Positions 41,556 through 52,223 of a stretch of DNA of 64,000 nt are shown piece after piece. Under the pieces are notes generated by a model that saw only the letters and a program-made list of their open reading frames with translations, made no database searches and had not been told where the DNA came from. The stretch is from Anodontia alba. Taxonomy: Eukaryota > Mollusca > Bivalvia > Lucinida > Lucinidae. Each line of letters begins with the position of its first letter. Position 1 is the stretch's first letter. The translations under genes were made by a program, and so were the position numbers. The DNA is taken from contig OZ024826.1 of the NCBI GenBank assembly GCA_964016985.1, forward strand, positions 41,919,796 through 41,983,795, read 5' to 3'.

Positions 41556-41760
41556 TTAACCTTTAAAGTGCTAATCACAACTGCAGCAGACAATATTTTG
41601 AATTTTTTTCCATTTTTCAGAGAAAATAAGGATTGAAATTTCTTGTTAGTTATCTTCCTAGCAGATGATTCACATGTAATGTCTAGTCTTATTTTCTCTG
41701 AATGATACTTAAAAAAACAATGTCATCTGCTACAACTTTGCATAATGCTTTAAGGGTTAA
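41556..41760 (+). mobile_element. MITE family F, complete
   Basis: TTAACCTTTAAAGTGCTAAT to GCTTTAAGGGTTAA; GCAGCAGACAATATTTTGAA / TGTCATCTGCTACAACTTTG subterminals. Confidence 0.92.
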
Positions 41761-41891
41761 AGGTCAAAAAGGATCTGCAGTGGTCCTGCAGTAACACTTT
41801 TATCATGGATAAGTTTTCATTTGTTGAATTTTAAAATGTTATCATGAAAAGTCAATTTTGAAAGATAAACAAATGGCTTGAGAACACTCCC

Positions 41892-42331
41892 TTAACCTTT
41901 ACCACTCTCCAGGGCAATTTTAGCAGAGGACAAACTGATGATACGGTAAATATCCTAAAAATTTGAACACTAAAGCATCTGACAAAATGACATATGCAAA
42001 CAGTGTAGACCCTGATCAGACTGCTCCTGAAGGAGCAGTCTGATCATGGTCTACACTGTTTGCCATTCCTCTAAATATTTAAAGAAACTGCTGCATGAAA
42101 AAGCAAAATTTAAGCCAAAAGAGTATGGAATAAAGTGTTCGAAATTTTAGGAAATTTACCGTATTTGCTGATTTTTTTTCCTCCAGAAAATAGGCTTTGA
42201 CATCTCATGCATATTGTCCCCAAAAGAGACTGGTGGAGACAGTTTGCATGAAATGTCAGAACCTGTTGTCTAGGAAAAGTAAAAATAAAATGTTGTAAGC
42301 TGAAATTTTTACCCAGCATTTTATTAATAAA
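41892..42331 (+). mobile_element. MITE family E split by an N insertion
   Basis: TTAACCTTTACCACTCTCCA to ACAAACTGATGA, gap, then TTGCTGATTTTTTTTCCTCC, GGCTTTGACATCTCATGCAT and CCCAGCATTTTATTAA. Confidence 0.88.
41942..42163. mobile_element. MITE family N nested in E
   Basis: TACGGTAAATATCCTAAAAA to TTTAGGAAATTTACCGTA; hairpin CAGACTGCTCCTGAAGGAGC is perfect. Confidence 0.92.
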
Positions 42332-42499
42332 TCCAGCTCTACAGATACCAGTTAATCCCTCAATAGAGTGGCTCCAATCCCTGGCTAGTAAATTTATTAA
42401 TTTTTATAATTCCCTAAAATACACCCAAGACAATATTAATATGCTAAGATTATGGAGTAATGTATGGTGTTGTGGACCGCACTTTAAAATCCTAGTATG

Positions 42500-42744
42500 T
42501 TAACCCTTGTCATGCTGAATGAATTAAGATACCACACCCACTTTCAATTTTCAGCCAGTCAGATTCCTAGATCCAGATTGTTGATACAAACTCACATACT
42601 TAATGACAAACAGTGTAGATTTAGATCAGTTGGTTTGTTCAGAAGCCAACTGATCAGTTGGCCTGTTCAGAAGTTTATTCTGATCTGGATCTACACTGTT
42701 TCCGAAGACAGTGCATATCAGGGTTCAGCAGGACACAGGGTTAA
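42500..42744 (+). mobile_element. MITE family C with duplicated hairpin tip
   Basis: TTAACCCTTGTCATGCTGAA to CAGGACACAGGGTTAA. CAGTTGGTTTGTTCAGAAG and CAGTTGGCCTGTTCAGAAG occur in tandem. Confidence 0.92.
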
Positions 42745-43085
42745 CATCGCCTTTGTTTTTTTCAGTGTTTCTACCATAGAGAATTATAAACATTAATACA
42801 TTTAGTCATTAGGGACAGGAGCCAGTCTAATCCCTCAGGTCCTGGAAGATGTTCAGTGGGTGGATACCTGCATTTTAAATTCAGTAACTTTCCATTACTA
42901 ACCTTGGCCAAGGCACAAACTATTATGACAAGTCTGACATAACCAGGATTCTAAAGGATGAACAATGAATAAATTAGCTTTGATTTGTAAACAGTGGGGA
43001 GCTTTTTTCAGGACTTCAGGTCAGCAAAGTTCATGGATTGAGATGATTTCACAGTATAAACTTGGTATCCTGTGATCTAGTCTGC
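42745..43085. other. Unassigned intronic DNA
   Basis: No repeat or coding segment recognised. Confidence 0.45.
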
Positions 43086-43272
43086 TTAACCTTTACCACT
43101 GCATGGGGCGAATTCAGCAAACAAAAAATTCATGATAGTTTTCTAATTTTTCCCAAAAAAACAGGATCTGACATTTCATGCAAATTGTCTCTATTGAAGA
43201 CAGTTTTCATGAAATGTCAAAATCTATTTCTGGGAAAATAAGAAAAAAATATTTCAATTTGTTATCTGTTGA
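43086..43272 (+). mobile_element. MITE family E
   Basis: TTAACCTTTACCACTGCATG start; GGATCTGACATTTCATGCAA and AGTTTTCATGAAATGTCAAA arms. The right end is lost. Confidence 0.86.
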
Positions 43273-43314
43273 AAAAAAAGCTATTCAAAATTGTTATAAA
43301 CAACCTTTTGAAGT

Positions 43315-43450
43315 ATGTTTTTTTTTTGTATTTTTCAGAGAAAAAAGGCTTGACATTTCATGTGAATGGTCTGGTTTGAAAAAGTTATGGCTTGATATCT
43401 CAGTCGAATGTCAAAATTTTTTTCTTGGAGAAATAAATAGAATATTATTT
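43315..43450. repeat. MITE family F fragment
   Basis: TTTTTCAGAGAAAAAAGGCT and TGACATTTCATGTGAATGGT. The partner arm is diverged. Confidence 0.65.
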
Positions 43451-43557
43451 ATATATATAGAGATTTTTGAATGTGTCTGCTGTTCTTGGCTGTTCGAAGA
43501 AGTACACACAAGATATATTTTTGTGTTGAAATAACAAAATTCATCCTAAATTACCAT

Positions 43558-43766
43558 GGCCCAGTTATTCAAAACTAACAATTTGTTAAAATTTACATCA
43601 AGTGATACGCAAATATGCTGAAATTTTTTGCTGAAAAAATGTGAAAAGCTACTCACATTTTTTCAGCAAAAAATATCAGAATATTGTATATTGAATCCTC
43701 TAAAACAGTTAACGAAATGACCTTAACAAGCTTGTTAAGCTAACAACGCTTTGAACAACTGGGCCC
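43558..43766 (+). mobile_element. MITE family D, core shortened
   Basis: GGCCCAGTTATTCAAAACTA to TTTGAACAACTGGGCCC. The core AAAAAATGTGAAAAGCTACT has lost the GTAGCTTTTGCA arm. Confidence 0.92.
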
Positions 43767-43819
43767 ATATGCCTAATGATAAAGCATCAGTTTATCTGAA
43801 GCTATGGCCATTTGCATTT

Positions 43820-44007
43820 TTATGCTTTGCATGCTGGGAAAAAATTTCAACAGACATTGTTGATGTTTTTTTTCTTTCTTTTTTTTCCAAGGAAAAAAAA
43901 ATTATTTCATGCCAGTTGCAGGAAATGTTGACCACCGGTCTCTTAGAAAAATAAAAACATTGCAAGTATCCTCAGCAGAATTATTTACCTAGCATGCTTA
44001 GTATTAA
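43820..44007 (-). mobile_element. MITE family E, diverged
   Basis: GCTTTGCATGCTGGGAAAAA start; TTTCATGCCAGTTGCAGGAA; end CTAGCATGCTTAGTATTAA. Confidence 0.8.
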
Positions 44008-44084
44008 ATGTGTCATCTCTGAGGTAATCATATTTTATGTGCTGAGTCACATATATTGCAAACTTGAGTTGGATATGAATTCAT

Positions 44085-44225
44085 ATTTAACCTTAAAATG
44101 TCAAGCAAAATGTTCTATTTTTTTACTATTTTTCAGAGAAAAATGAGACTGAAAACATATTTAAAAAAAAATAAGTAAAAATAAAAAAAAATATAAATAA
44201 AAAAAAATAAAAAATAAAGATGCCA
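44085..44225 (+). repeat. MITE family F left part with A-rich expansion
   Basis: TTAACCTTAAAATGTCAAGC, TTTTTCAGAGAAAAATGAG, then an A-rich tract of about 60 bases. Confidence 0.65.
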
Positions 44226-44227
44226 TC

Positions 44228-44535
44228 AGCCTCATTTGTAAAGAACACCCATAATAAAACATATGAAATTTATTCTAGGTCCACACTGTTCATTCAGGAC
44301 CCTCTAGATCTCTTTGTATTTAAACCATTTATGTTTCTTTGATTCAGTCTGACAGACAGGCTCCCCAGCAGTGCTACATATATCCTAGAAAGCAGCTTTA
44401 ATAAGTGTCCTTCTAGAAATGTTATAACACATGGTGACCCCTTTGCCCCTGCCCCTACCCCTGCCTCTGCCCTGCCCCTACCATAACTGCCCCTGCCTGA
44501 GTGAGGAAGATTCTCATAAGCAAACATTTATCATG
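44228..44535. other. Unassigned DNA with a C-rich simple repeat
   Basis: 44437-44495 is built of CCCCTGCCCCTA and CCTGCCTCTG units. The GRG-rich minus-strand open frame comes from this repeat. Confidence 0.55.
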
Positions 44536-44727
44536 CATAGCACTAGTTAAGGTGCTTTTTTCAATCTAAAAGTATTGATATTTTTCTTATTTCTCTTCAA
44601 AAAAAATGTTGTGGGTACTCATTAGAAGCGCCTCGCCGAGGCGCTTCTAATGAGTACCCACAACATATGTTTTCGTGGAGAAATAAGAAAAATATTTACC
44701 GGATACCCTCCCTTATCTAGACTTATG
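44536..44727 (+). mobile_element. MITE family A, best complete copy
   Basis: CATAGCACTAGTTAAGGTGC to CTTATCTAGACTTATG; perfect core GAAGCGCCTCGCCGAGGCGC with 17 further paired bases on each side. Confidence 0.96.
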
Positions 44728-45034
44728 ATCATGTGAAAATTTATGTAATGCATTTCAAACAATAGATGACCTCCTATACTATTATTATTGGCAGACAGCT
44801 TTTTAGCTGACAAAGCTGTATCCTTATTGCAGAAAATTTTCCTAAAATAAACTACATGATAGTCAACAAAAACTGTTGTGTAAATAAATGATTGCATGTG
44901 GCAGAGATACCATTAACATATTGTTTAAAGTTTAACAAGTTCATTTAGCATAGGTCCAAATAATGGGAGTACCAGACCGTATCTGTGATAATATCGGAGC
45001 TAGACTTGTCCAGGAATATTTGAAGATAATACTT
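44728..45034. other. Unassigned intronic DNA
   Basis: No repeat or coding segment recognised. Confidence 0.45.
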
Positions 45035-45180
45035 GGATAATTTTCTCCACTTCTCTATGAAAACATCCACCCCATTGGAGACAAATTTGCATGAAATGTC
45101 AAAACCTGTTTCAAGGAAAAATAAGAAAAAAAAATTAAATTGACGTTTGCTTCAATTTTTACCCAGCATGCTAAGCAATA
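45035..45180 (+). repeat. A/E chimera: family E right half
   Basis: CACTTCTCTATGAAAACATC (A-like) runs into CCATTGGAGACAAATTTGCA and TTTACCCAGCATGCTAAGCA of family E. Confidence 0.7.
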
Positions 45181-45229
45181 ACAACATTCATTTCATTATA
45201 CTGCAACTTATTAATCTGCCTTCATATTA

Positions 45230-45622
45230 AGATATTTACCCTTAGTATTGGGGCAGATAGGCCTGAGCAAACACTGTAGATCCAGAACAGATGCTGCAGA
45301 AAGTGGCAATTGATCAGAATCTACACTTTTGCCACTTATTTGGAAGCTTTTTAAACACATCAACAGATAGTATAAAAGTGGACTTTCAAATATTAGCCTT
45401 TACCACTCTCTGGGCATTTTCAACAGACGACAAATTGATGATATTTTTTCTTATTTTTCCCAGAAATCAGGATTTGACATTTCATGCAAATTGTCTCCTA
45501 TCCTGTTTTCTGGGAAAAATAAGAAAAATATTTCAAAATGTCTGCTGAAAATTTTACCCAGAGTGCTAAGCGTTAGAGCAAGAATGGTAAGGAATCATGG
45601 TGTCCCAATTTTTAGGGTAAAT
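45230..45622 (-). mobile_element. MITE family G split by an E insertion
   Basis: ATTTACCCTTAGTATTGGGG and GCAAACACTGTAGATCCAGA at the left; after the E, AATGGTAAGGAATCATGGTG and TCCCAATTTTTAGGG complete the G end. Confidence 0.85.
45398..45575 (+). mobile_element. MITE family E nested in G
   Basis: GCCTTTACCACTCTCTGGGC to CCCAGAGTGCTAAGCGTTAG. The hairpin is shortened to one arm plus TTGTCTCC. Confidence 0.88.
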
Positions 45623-45707
45623 AATGTGACAATGATATGGCTTCTGTTGATAATATTAGGACTTTCAGTACTTTGATTTGCTTTTTTCCTTAGGAATCAG
45701 ACATTAA

Positions 45708-45884
45708 GCTTTGCTCCAGGTAAGGTACTTTTTTTCCATCAGAAAAAGTACTGGCATTTTTCTTATCTCTCCATGGAAACATATGTTTGCTGAGGTGCTT
45801 CTAATGAGTACCCTCAACGTATATTTTCATACAGAAAAATAAGAAAAAATATTTTCTGGATACCCGCTGTTATCTGGAGCTGTG
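45708..45884 (+). mobile_element. MITE family A, left core arm deleted
   Basis: AGCTTTGCTCCAGGTAAGGT start; TGCTGAGGTGCTTCTAATGA; end TTATCTGGAGCTGTG. Confidence 0.85.
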
Positions 45885-45971
45885 ATAATGGTTTGACCAG
45901 CAGTTCCACTTTCTTGGGAAGGATACTGGAAATTTTCCATGATCAGAGGACCTTGTTAAGGAAGAGTATTT

Positions 45972-46125
45972 GATGATAATTCTGAGATATAATTTCTTAT
46001 TTCCTCAGAAAAATCTATATTATTGGTGCTCTTTAGAAGCATCGTGACAAGGTGCTTCCTTTGAGTCCCATGGCATATGTTTTTGTGGGGAAATGGAGAA
46101 ATGTTGATACTTTTCTGTCCTGAAA
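45972..46125 (+). mobile_element. MITE family A, diverged
   Basis: CTTATTTCCTCAGAAAAATC; core TAGAAGCATCGTGACAAGGT; TTGTGGGGAAATGGAG. Confidence 0.72.
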
Positions 46126-46283
46126 ATGGAGTCTTAGAAATTTCCTGGTTTCCAGGAGAATTTTCAGGGCTCTAGTCAAAGCAGAGTGTTCAGATTTCTC
46201 CACTTTGGTATTGCTTTAAAATCATGAGAGAATTTGGACGTGGGTGTGTGGGTGTGTGGGTGGGGGTGGGTACCTCTGTGAGG

Positions 46284-46501
46284 TACCATATTTACCCTAA
46301 GTATTGGGACACCTTATCTACTTACCATAATTGTCCTAAAATTTGAAATAGTCCATTCTACTATCTCTTGATGTGTCTAAAATATTGCTATATGTGTGGC
46401 AAACAGTGTAGACCCTGATCAGACTTACCATTCTGAGGCATCTGATCTGGGTCTATATTGTTTGCAAGGGCCTATCTGTCCCAAATTCAGGGTTATTACG
46501 G
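46284..46501 (+). mobile_element. MITE family G
   Basis: TACCATATTTACCCTAAGTA start; GTGTAGACCCTGATCAGACT and GCATCTGATCTGGGTCTATA; ends GGTTATTACGG. Confidence 0.92.
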
Positions 46502-46880
46502 CACTTTTACTGAATACCAATAGCACGTTTTCATAGAAAAATATTTATCTGGTTCTGGTAACCCTTCTTATAAAGTGATCCATTTATAAAATTGCAGTAT
46601 ACATTCTGAGTATTAAGTCTTTCCATCTGTCTTTGAAAATTACAAAAAAACAACAACAAAAAAACAACCCCCCCCCCCCCCCCACCCACACACACACACA
46701 AAAAAAAACTTCTTTCTTTTTTACCGCACTCTGTCTCTGTCTGCTGTTACAAAATTTTATATACCAGGTTACGTTTTATTTGACTGTCTTTAAAGATCTA
46801 ATTTATTAATTTTTTTTTGCTGCTGTGGCATAAGAAAAAAATATGAAAAAAAATCAAGCACCAGATGCACTTAAAAACTT
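46502..46880. other. Unassigned DNA with C-run and CA repeat
   Basis: Begins with an A-family shred (CATAGAAAAATATTTATCTG). 46669-46701 is a C-run followed by (CA)n. No gene. Confidence 0.5.
46669..46701. repeat. Poly(C) and (CA)n
   Basis: About 15 C, then CACCCACACACACACACA. Confidence 0.93.
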
Positions 46881-46974
46881 CCCAGCAAACACACGTCATT
46901 ACAACGTAGCTGCAATGATACGACGTTGTAGCGACGTTGTAATGATGTTGTTGCTACGTTGTGTGTTTGCTGGG
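46881..46974. mobile_element. 94-bp MITE with CCCAGCAAACACA ends
   Basis: CCCAGCAAACACACGTCATT left pairs with GTGTGTTTGCTGGG right. Interior ACAACGTAGC and GACGTTGTAGCGACGTTGTA words. Same terminal style (CCCAGC) as the foldback at 31329. Confidence 0.88.
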
Positions 46975-47006
46975 TTGGACTTTCACAGCAGACTTCAGTC
47001 TTATGA

Positions 47007-47200
47007 TTAACCCCGGTCCTGCTGAACCTAGATATATCCTTCCTTTGCAAACAGTGTATCTCCAGATTGAAGCCAACTGATCTGAATCTGCACTGTTAGC
47101 ATAAAATATGTGAATTATATCAACAACATGGCTATCGCTTTGATTAGCTGAAAATTAGAAGTGGGTATGGCATCTTAATTTATTCAGTATAGCAAGGGTT
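47007..47200 (-). mobile_element. MITE family C, one arm shortened
   Basis: TTAACCCCGGTCCTGCTGAA to CAGTATAGCAAGGGTTAG; GAAGCCAACTGATCTGAATC arm kept. Confidence 0.88.
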
Positions 47201-47474
47201 AGAGGGTTAATATATGGGGACATAATATCAAAATTACTGAATGAATTACTCCTGACCGACATATTTTAATAGGATAAGGCCAAAAGGCCAAAATTAGTGG
47301 ACAAACAAAATAAAACCAGTGACTCCCAATAAGTTTTTTTTTTCTTTGTTTACTTAAAAAAAAAATTTATCCATTCTTTTCCCTCATGATGTAATGGTAT
47401 TTCCTGTGAAGGGAGTATGAATACAATTCGTAATTCTCATGTTATAAATGGAAGTAGGGATTTAATTACAATTC

Positions 47475-47674
47475 TTAACCCTTGTCATGCTGAATAAATT
47501 AAGATGCCATGCCCATTTCTGATTTCAGCCAATCAGATTACTTTTGATTCAAATTTTTGATACAAATTCAGATACTTAATGACAAACAGTGCAGATCCAG
47601 ATCAGTTGGCCAACTGATGTGGATCTATACTGTTTGCAAAGGCAGGGCATATCCCAGTTCAGCAGGACAAGGGA
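47475..47674 (+). mobile_element. MITE family C, hairpin tip deleted
   Basis: TTAACCCTTGTCATGCTGAA to CAGCAGGACAAGGG; GATCAGTTGGCCAACTGATG is a tipless palindrome. Confidence 0.92.
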
Positions 47675-47710
47675 CAATTCTCATAAATGGGAGTTACCCG
47701 AGTTAAGGCT

Positions 47711-48047
47711 TACCATATTCAACCTAATAAGCGCACTGTGCTCTCAAGTTTTTCAAAAATAACTAGAAAAACTTGTAGTAAAATCTAATACGAAAGATCA
47801 GCAGAGAACTTCATGAGGGGCGTATTTGATGATACGTACGCAATATTTTTCTGACTTTCTTTATAAAATTATATGTTGTTGGTATTGTTTGAATTGCCTC
47901 GACTTGTCGAGGCAATCCAAATGAGTACCAACAACATATGTTTTATATAGAAATCGATAAAAGTACACTGGCTGTAATCTAAAGACTACTAATTGCTTGA
48001 CTGTGCGCTGATAGGAGCATGTGTGGTAATTAGGTAGAATACGGTAT
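47711..48047 (-). mobile_element. MITE family H, complete
   Basis: TACCATATTCAACCTAATAA to GAATACGGTATT; core TTTGAATTGCCTCGACTTGT / CGAGGCAATCCAAA inside GTTGGTATTG/GTACCAACAAC. Confidence 0.92.
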
Positions 48048-48233
48048 TAATCTGGCTAAAAATTTCAGCAGGTGACATTTTGAAATATTTTTTCTTAGGT
48101 TTGTCTTTTCATGCAGATTGGCTCTTTTGAACACAATTTGCATGAAATGTTAATGCCTATTTTCAGGGAAAAATAAGAAAAATATTCAAAATGTCGACTG
48201 CAGAAAATTTTACTCAGAGTGCTAAGCATTGAA
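48048..48233 (-). mobile_element. MITE family E
   Basis: AATCTGGCTAAAAATTTCAG start; GAACACAATTTGCATGAAAT arm; ends AGAGTGCTAAGCATTGAAC. Confidence 0.84.
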
Positions 48234-48248
48234 CATTAAAAATCACAG

Positions 48249-48445
48249 TTTAACTGTTTTCCTGCTAGTGGCGACTTTTTTTGTCTGCTGATAACCTTTG
48301 CAAACAGTTTGAACCTGATCTGGATCCAAACTGTTTGACACTCTGATGGTATTCCTGAAAGATTATTTTGAAAAAAGTTGATTTAAAAAGAAAATCCACA
48401 GACAACAAGAAAGCATGCAAAATTACCCAGCATGCAAAGAGTTAA
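48249..48445 (+). mobile_element. MITE family M-prime, TTAA-flanked
   Basis: TTAACTGTTTTCCTGCTAGT to CAGCATGCAAAGAGTTAA; short stem GCAAACAGTTTGAACCTGAT / ATCTGGATCCAAACTGTTTG. Confidence 0.85.
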
Positions 48446-48674
48446 AAAAAATCATTCCAGATAAAAGAAGATTTGGTATTAAGAGATCTTCGCGAATTTA
48501 AGCATCAAAACCTAACGTGAGTACTGTCCCGCGCAAATACCAGTTAGTAGCCACAAAATATTTCTTGGCTGCAAAAAATAAAATAAATTAAAAAAAAAAA
48601 AAAATCGTAAATTTTTGCCACAATTACCAATTGTCTGGAGCTGTGGTCAAGCCACCCTTTACAATTAATTCTTC

Positions 48675-48889
48675 TTAACCATTACCACTCTGTTGGCAAA
48701 TGCAGCAGATGACAGATTGATGTTTTTTTCTTATTTTTCTAAGAAAACAGACCTTGAGATTACATGCAAATTGTCTTCATTGGAGACAATTTGCACGAAA
48801 TGTCAAAACCTGTTTACTGGGAAAAATAAGGAAAGTTATTATAAAATGTTGTCTACTGAAATTTTTATCTAGCTCGCTAAGTGTAAATA
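48675..48889 (+). mobile_element. MITE family E, complete
   Basis: TTAACCATTACCACTCTGTT to CTAGCTCGCTAAGTGTAAA; hairpin TTCATTGGAGACAATTTGCA. Confidence 0.9.
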
Positions 48890-49086
48890 CTTAAAGGAGA
48901 GTTAGAAGCAAAGTTGGTTAATCTCTCAGTAAAGTCAGTTAATCCCTTGCTTTTCTGTGGGTGCGCCCAGGGTCATAACCTTCACTTCGTTGTTAATGGG
49001 TAGAATTTGCTCCATCTAGAGAGTACTTTTTTTTCTTCAAATGTTGTCTCCCTTTGCAAAAAATTGTTGCAAAAATCTTACAGGTG

Positions 49087-49297
49087 TTTAACCTCTCATG
49101 CTGAATAAATTAAGATGCCACGCCCACTTTAATTTCCAGCCAGTCAGAATACTTGATCTAGGTTGTTGATACATATTCACATACTGAATGACAAACAGTG
49201 CAGATCCAGATCAGTTGGCTTCTTCAGAAGCCAACTGATCTGGATCTACACTGTTTGCTAATACAGGGTATGCCGTGTTCAGCATGAAAAGGATTAA
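49087..49297 (+). mobile_element. MITE family C, complete
   Basis: TTAACCTCTCATGCTGAATA to CAGCATGAAAAGGATTAA; hairpin GTTGGCTTCTTCAGAAGCCA. Confidence 0.94.
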
Positions 49298-49406
49298 ATT
49301 ATCCTTAAAGGGCTCGGAAACATGTCTTCAGATTTTTATTATATTATACCTAATAACTGCTTTACAGTAAAATTTTTCTAAATTACTGTAAAAATAGTAG
49401 TAACAT

Positions 49407-50110
49407 ACTGTATTTGACCAAATTACCGCACAAACTCCCTAAAGGCCTATACGCACACAGTCAAGCAAAGTTCGAGTCTTCATATGCAGATTACAGCCAG
49501 TGTTACCTTTTTGTCTACTTCTTTTTAAGGGCAAATGTTGTGGGTACCCATTTGAATTGCATTTGAATTGACTTGTTGATATATGTCAAATGAGTACCAA
49601 CAACAAAACATTTATATGCTTTTATAAACAAAATCAGATGAAAAAAAAATACACACACAAAAACATCACAAGCATCATTTGATAAGTCCTTCACAGATCT
49701 TTTTTTTTGAAGTGTACCCATCACGAAAACATACCTATATAATTTTGACCCCCTTAAACCCCACTTTCATATAGTAAAACAGGGGTGTACAGGGGTAGAC
49801 ATTATTTTTCTTATTTCTGCTGAAAACATAGATTGTGGGTACTCGTTAGAACCACCTCAGCGAGGCGGTTCTAATGAGTACCCACAATCTATGTTTTCAG
49901 CAGAAATATGAAAAATATCTGAGTTTTTTATCTGAAAATTTTCAGTTTTTGGAGATGAAATTTTCTATGTATTTGAATAGGCGTGTTTTCGTAATGCCTT
50001 AGTATAGGCTCAGAGTATAGGTAGGTGCATATTCTACCACAAGATTTTTCCAGCATATAATTTTTGATAAACTTAAGCGCACAGTGCGGTAATAAGGTTC
50101 AAATATGGTA
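49407..50110 (+). mobile_element. MITE family H split by a B insertion
   Basis: TACTGTATTTGACCAAATTA and CAGATTACAGCCAGTGTTAC left; after B, CTTAAGCGCACAGTGCGGTA and AAATATGGTA right. Confidence 0.9.
49720..49995 (-). mobile_element. MITE family B nested in H
   Basis: ATCACGAAAACATACCTATA to GGCGTGTTTTCGTAAT; core GAACCACCTCAGCGAGGCGG. Confidence 0.96.
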
Positions 50111-50120
50111 TCTTCTTTAT

Positions 50121-50333
50121 AATGCTAAGCATGGTGAGTAAATATTTCATCAGATGACATTTTGAAATATTTTGCTTTTTATATTTTCCCAAGAAAACAG
50201 GCTTTGGCATTTCTAAATGTGTTGTCTTAGAGGAGACAATTTGCTTGAAATGTCAAAGCCTATTTTCTGGGAAAAATAAGAAAAAATATCATCACTTTGT
50301 CATCTCTTGCCCAGAGAATGGTAAAAGTTGAAC
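50121..50333 (-). mobile_element. MITE family E, complete
   Basis: ATAATGCTAAGCATGGTGAG to GAGAATGGTAAAAGTTGAAC; hairpin GTCTTAGAGGAGACAATTTG. Confidence 0.9.
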
Positions 50334-50469
50334 CAAACATTGTCAGATTTATGTTTCTAATGTAAGAGTGTTTTCTTGGAGAATATTTAAGGAAAAATAT
50401 TATTTCTTTTTTGTTGAAAAATGTGCCTTATCTTTTTGTTATAAATTCTCCCAATTATCCTTAAGATTT

Positions 50470-50617
50470 ATTCAGAAATACCTGCGCAAACAGTGTAGAC
50501 CCAGCTGGAGCTTTTCGATCAGATCTACAGTGTATGCCATTCATTTTGCCCATTTTATACCCACAATCCCTAGTTGTCAGAGGGCTTCTTCAAACAAATT
50601 TTAGGACATTTATGGTA
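50470..50617. mobile_element. MITE family N, left part missing
   Basis: GCAAACAGTGTAGACCCAGC, GATCAGATCTACAGTGTATG and TTTTAGGACATTTATGGTAA. Confidence 0.72.
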
Positions 50618-50856
50618 AGAAAATAAGGTGTCTGAATATTTTAATTCTGATGTAAAAAGTGAATTTAATCAAGAAATGTGAGAGAGGACTTTCCTATCAC
50701 AGCTGTCCTGGTTGCCATGGAAACGGACTGGGTTTGATGTAATCAATAAATAGTGAATCAGAGATTGTAAAAGCTTATAGTACAGTTGTGTTCAGAATTT
50801 TGTTCCAGTCTTATTTTAGCTGTACCATACCCTAGCTCTATGTAACATGCTTTTTT

Positions 50857-51079
50857 TTAACTCTTTCGGTGCCAAATTTCAGACTACATTTGTCGTCTGC
50901 TTTGTTTTTTTTAACAAACTATTTGATTTGAAAGAAATTTATACATTGTATGTAAAGTTGAAAAACTGAATGACAAACAATGTAGATCCAGATGAGATGG
51001 CTCATTATGAGCCGTCTCATCTGGATCTATGCTGTTTGCAAAAGCCTATTATTATTGCCTGTGGCATTGTAAGAGTTAA
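50857..51079 (+). mobile_element. MITE family M, TTAA-flanked
   Basis: TTAACTCTTTCGGTGCCAAA to GCATTGTAAGAGTTAA; perfect hairpin GAGATGGCTCATTATGAGCC with TGTAGATCCAGA outside. Confidence 0.9.
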
Positions 51080-51240
51080 AGCAAAAATTATTGATATTTT
51101 TTGTTATTTCTTCACAAAATCACATGTGAGTACTATTAGAAGCACCTTGATGAGGCACTTCTAGTGAGTACCCATAACATGTGTTTTCATGGAGAAATAA
51201 GAAAAATACTAACCTGATATTCCCTCTTATCTGGTGCTGC
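51080..51240 (+). mobile_element. MITE family A
   Basis: ATTGATATTTTTTGTTATTT; core TTAGAAGCACCTTGATGAGG; end CTTATCTGGTGCTGC. The left end is trimmed. Confidence 0.86.
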
Positions 51241-51326
51241 ACCATATACTATGGTATTTACCATAATTATCATGTGTTAGTAAAAAATAAATCCAGTATT
51301 TGCCAAAATATTGAAAAAAAAACACC

Positions 51327-51495
51327 TTAACACTTTGCATATGCTGGGTAAAAACTTCAGCAGGCGAAGTTTGGAAAAATATTTCTTACTTTTTCAAGAA
51401 AATTGGCATTACCATTTCATACAAATTGTCACCTAAGGATACAGCTGGAATGAAATGTAAATGCCTATTTTCAGGGCAAAATAAGAAAACTACAA
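51327..51495 (-). mobile_element. MITE family E, right end missing
   Basis: TTAACACTTTGCATATGCTG start; CACCTAAGGATACAGCTGGA core; TTCAGGGCAAAATAAG. Confidence 0.78.
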
Positions 51496-51547
51496 TTGTC
51501 ATGAAATATTAAAGCTGTGGTGTAAAAGTTAACTCTTAAAAGTTTAC

Positions 51548-51625
51548 TTTTATTGTCCTAAAATCAGAGCACGTCCATTTTACAATGTGTTGAAGTGCCT
51601 AAAAATTGCCGGATGAATTCTGGTC
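51548..51625 (+). repeat. MITE family G fragment
   Basis: TGTCCTAAAATCAGAGCACG and TAAAAATTGCCGGATGAATT. The rest is absent. Confidence 0.7.
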
Positions 51626-51658
51626 ATCTAGCATTTTTCGGGATGCATTAACCGGTAC

Positions 51659-51874
51659 ATCACGAAAACATACCTATATAATTTTGACCCCCTTAAACCT
51701 CAATTTTATATAGTAAAACTGGGGTTTACAGGGGTATACATTATTTTTCTTATTTCTGCTCGAAAACATAGATTGTGGATACTCCTTAGAACCGCCCCTT
51801 TTTATCTGAAAACTTCCAGTGTTTTTGTGGTGAAATTTTCAGCATATTTGAATAGGCATGTTTTTTTTGTTATG
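51659..51874 (-). mobile_element. MITE family B with deleted core
   Basis: ATCACGAAAACATACCTATA start. The left arm stops at TTAGAACCGCC and jumps to CCTTTTTATCTGAAAACTTC. Ends TTTGTTATGAT. Confidence 0.9.
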
Positions 51875-52011
51875 ATAAAAATAAATATTAGAACAAGTTT
51901 GGTAAGGAGTTAAGGTGGCTAAATATTTAGGATAAATACAATATATAGAATGTTTTTAGGGGGAGTAAAGTCACAGATGAGTGCTTTTCACAACTGCAGC
52001 AGATGCCAAAT

Positions 52012-52209
52012 TTAACTCTTTCCGCACTAGTGGTGACTGGTGCCATCTGCTGATAACCTTTGCAAACAGTTTGGACCCAGATCAGGCTCGATAAAACGGG
52101 CCTGATCTGGAGCCAAACTGATTTTTTTGAAAAAGTTGATTTAAAAAAAAAAAAAAAATCCACAGATGACAATAAAGCATACAAAATTACCCAGCATGCA
52201 AAAAGTTAA
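52012..52209 (+). mobile_element. MITE family M-prime, TTAA-flanked
   Basis: TTAACTCTTTCCGCACTAGT to CAGCATGCAAAAAGTTAA; hairpin CAGATCAGGCTCGATAAAAC / GGGCCTGATCTGG. Preceded by an F left-end shred (CACAACTGCAGCAGATGCCA). Confidence 0.9.
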
Positions 52210-52223
52210 TAAAAAAATTTCAG

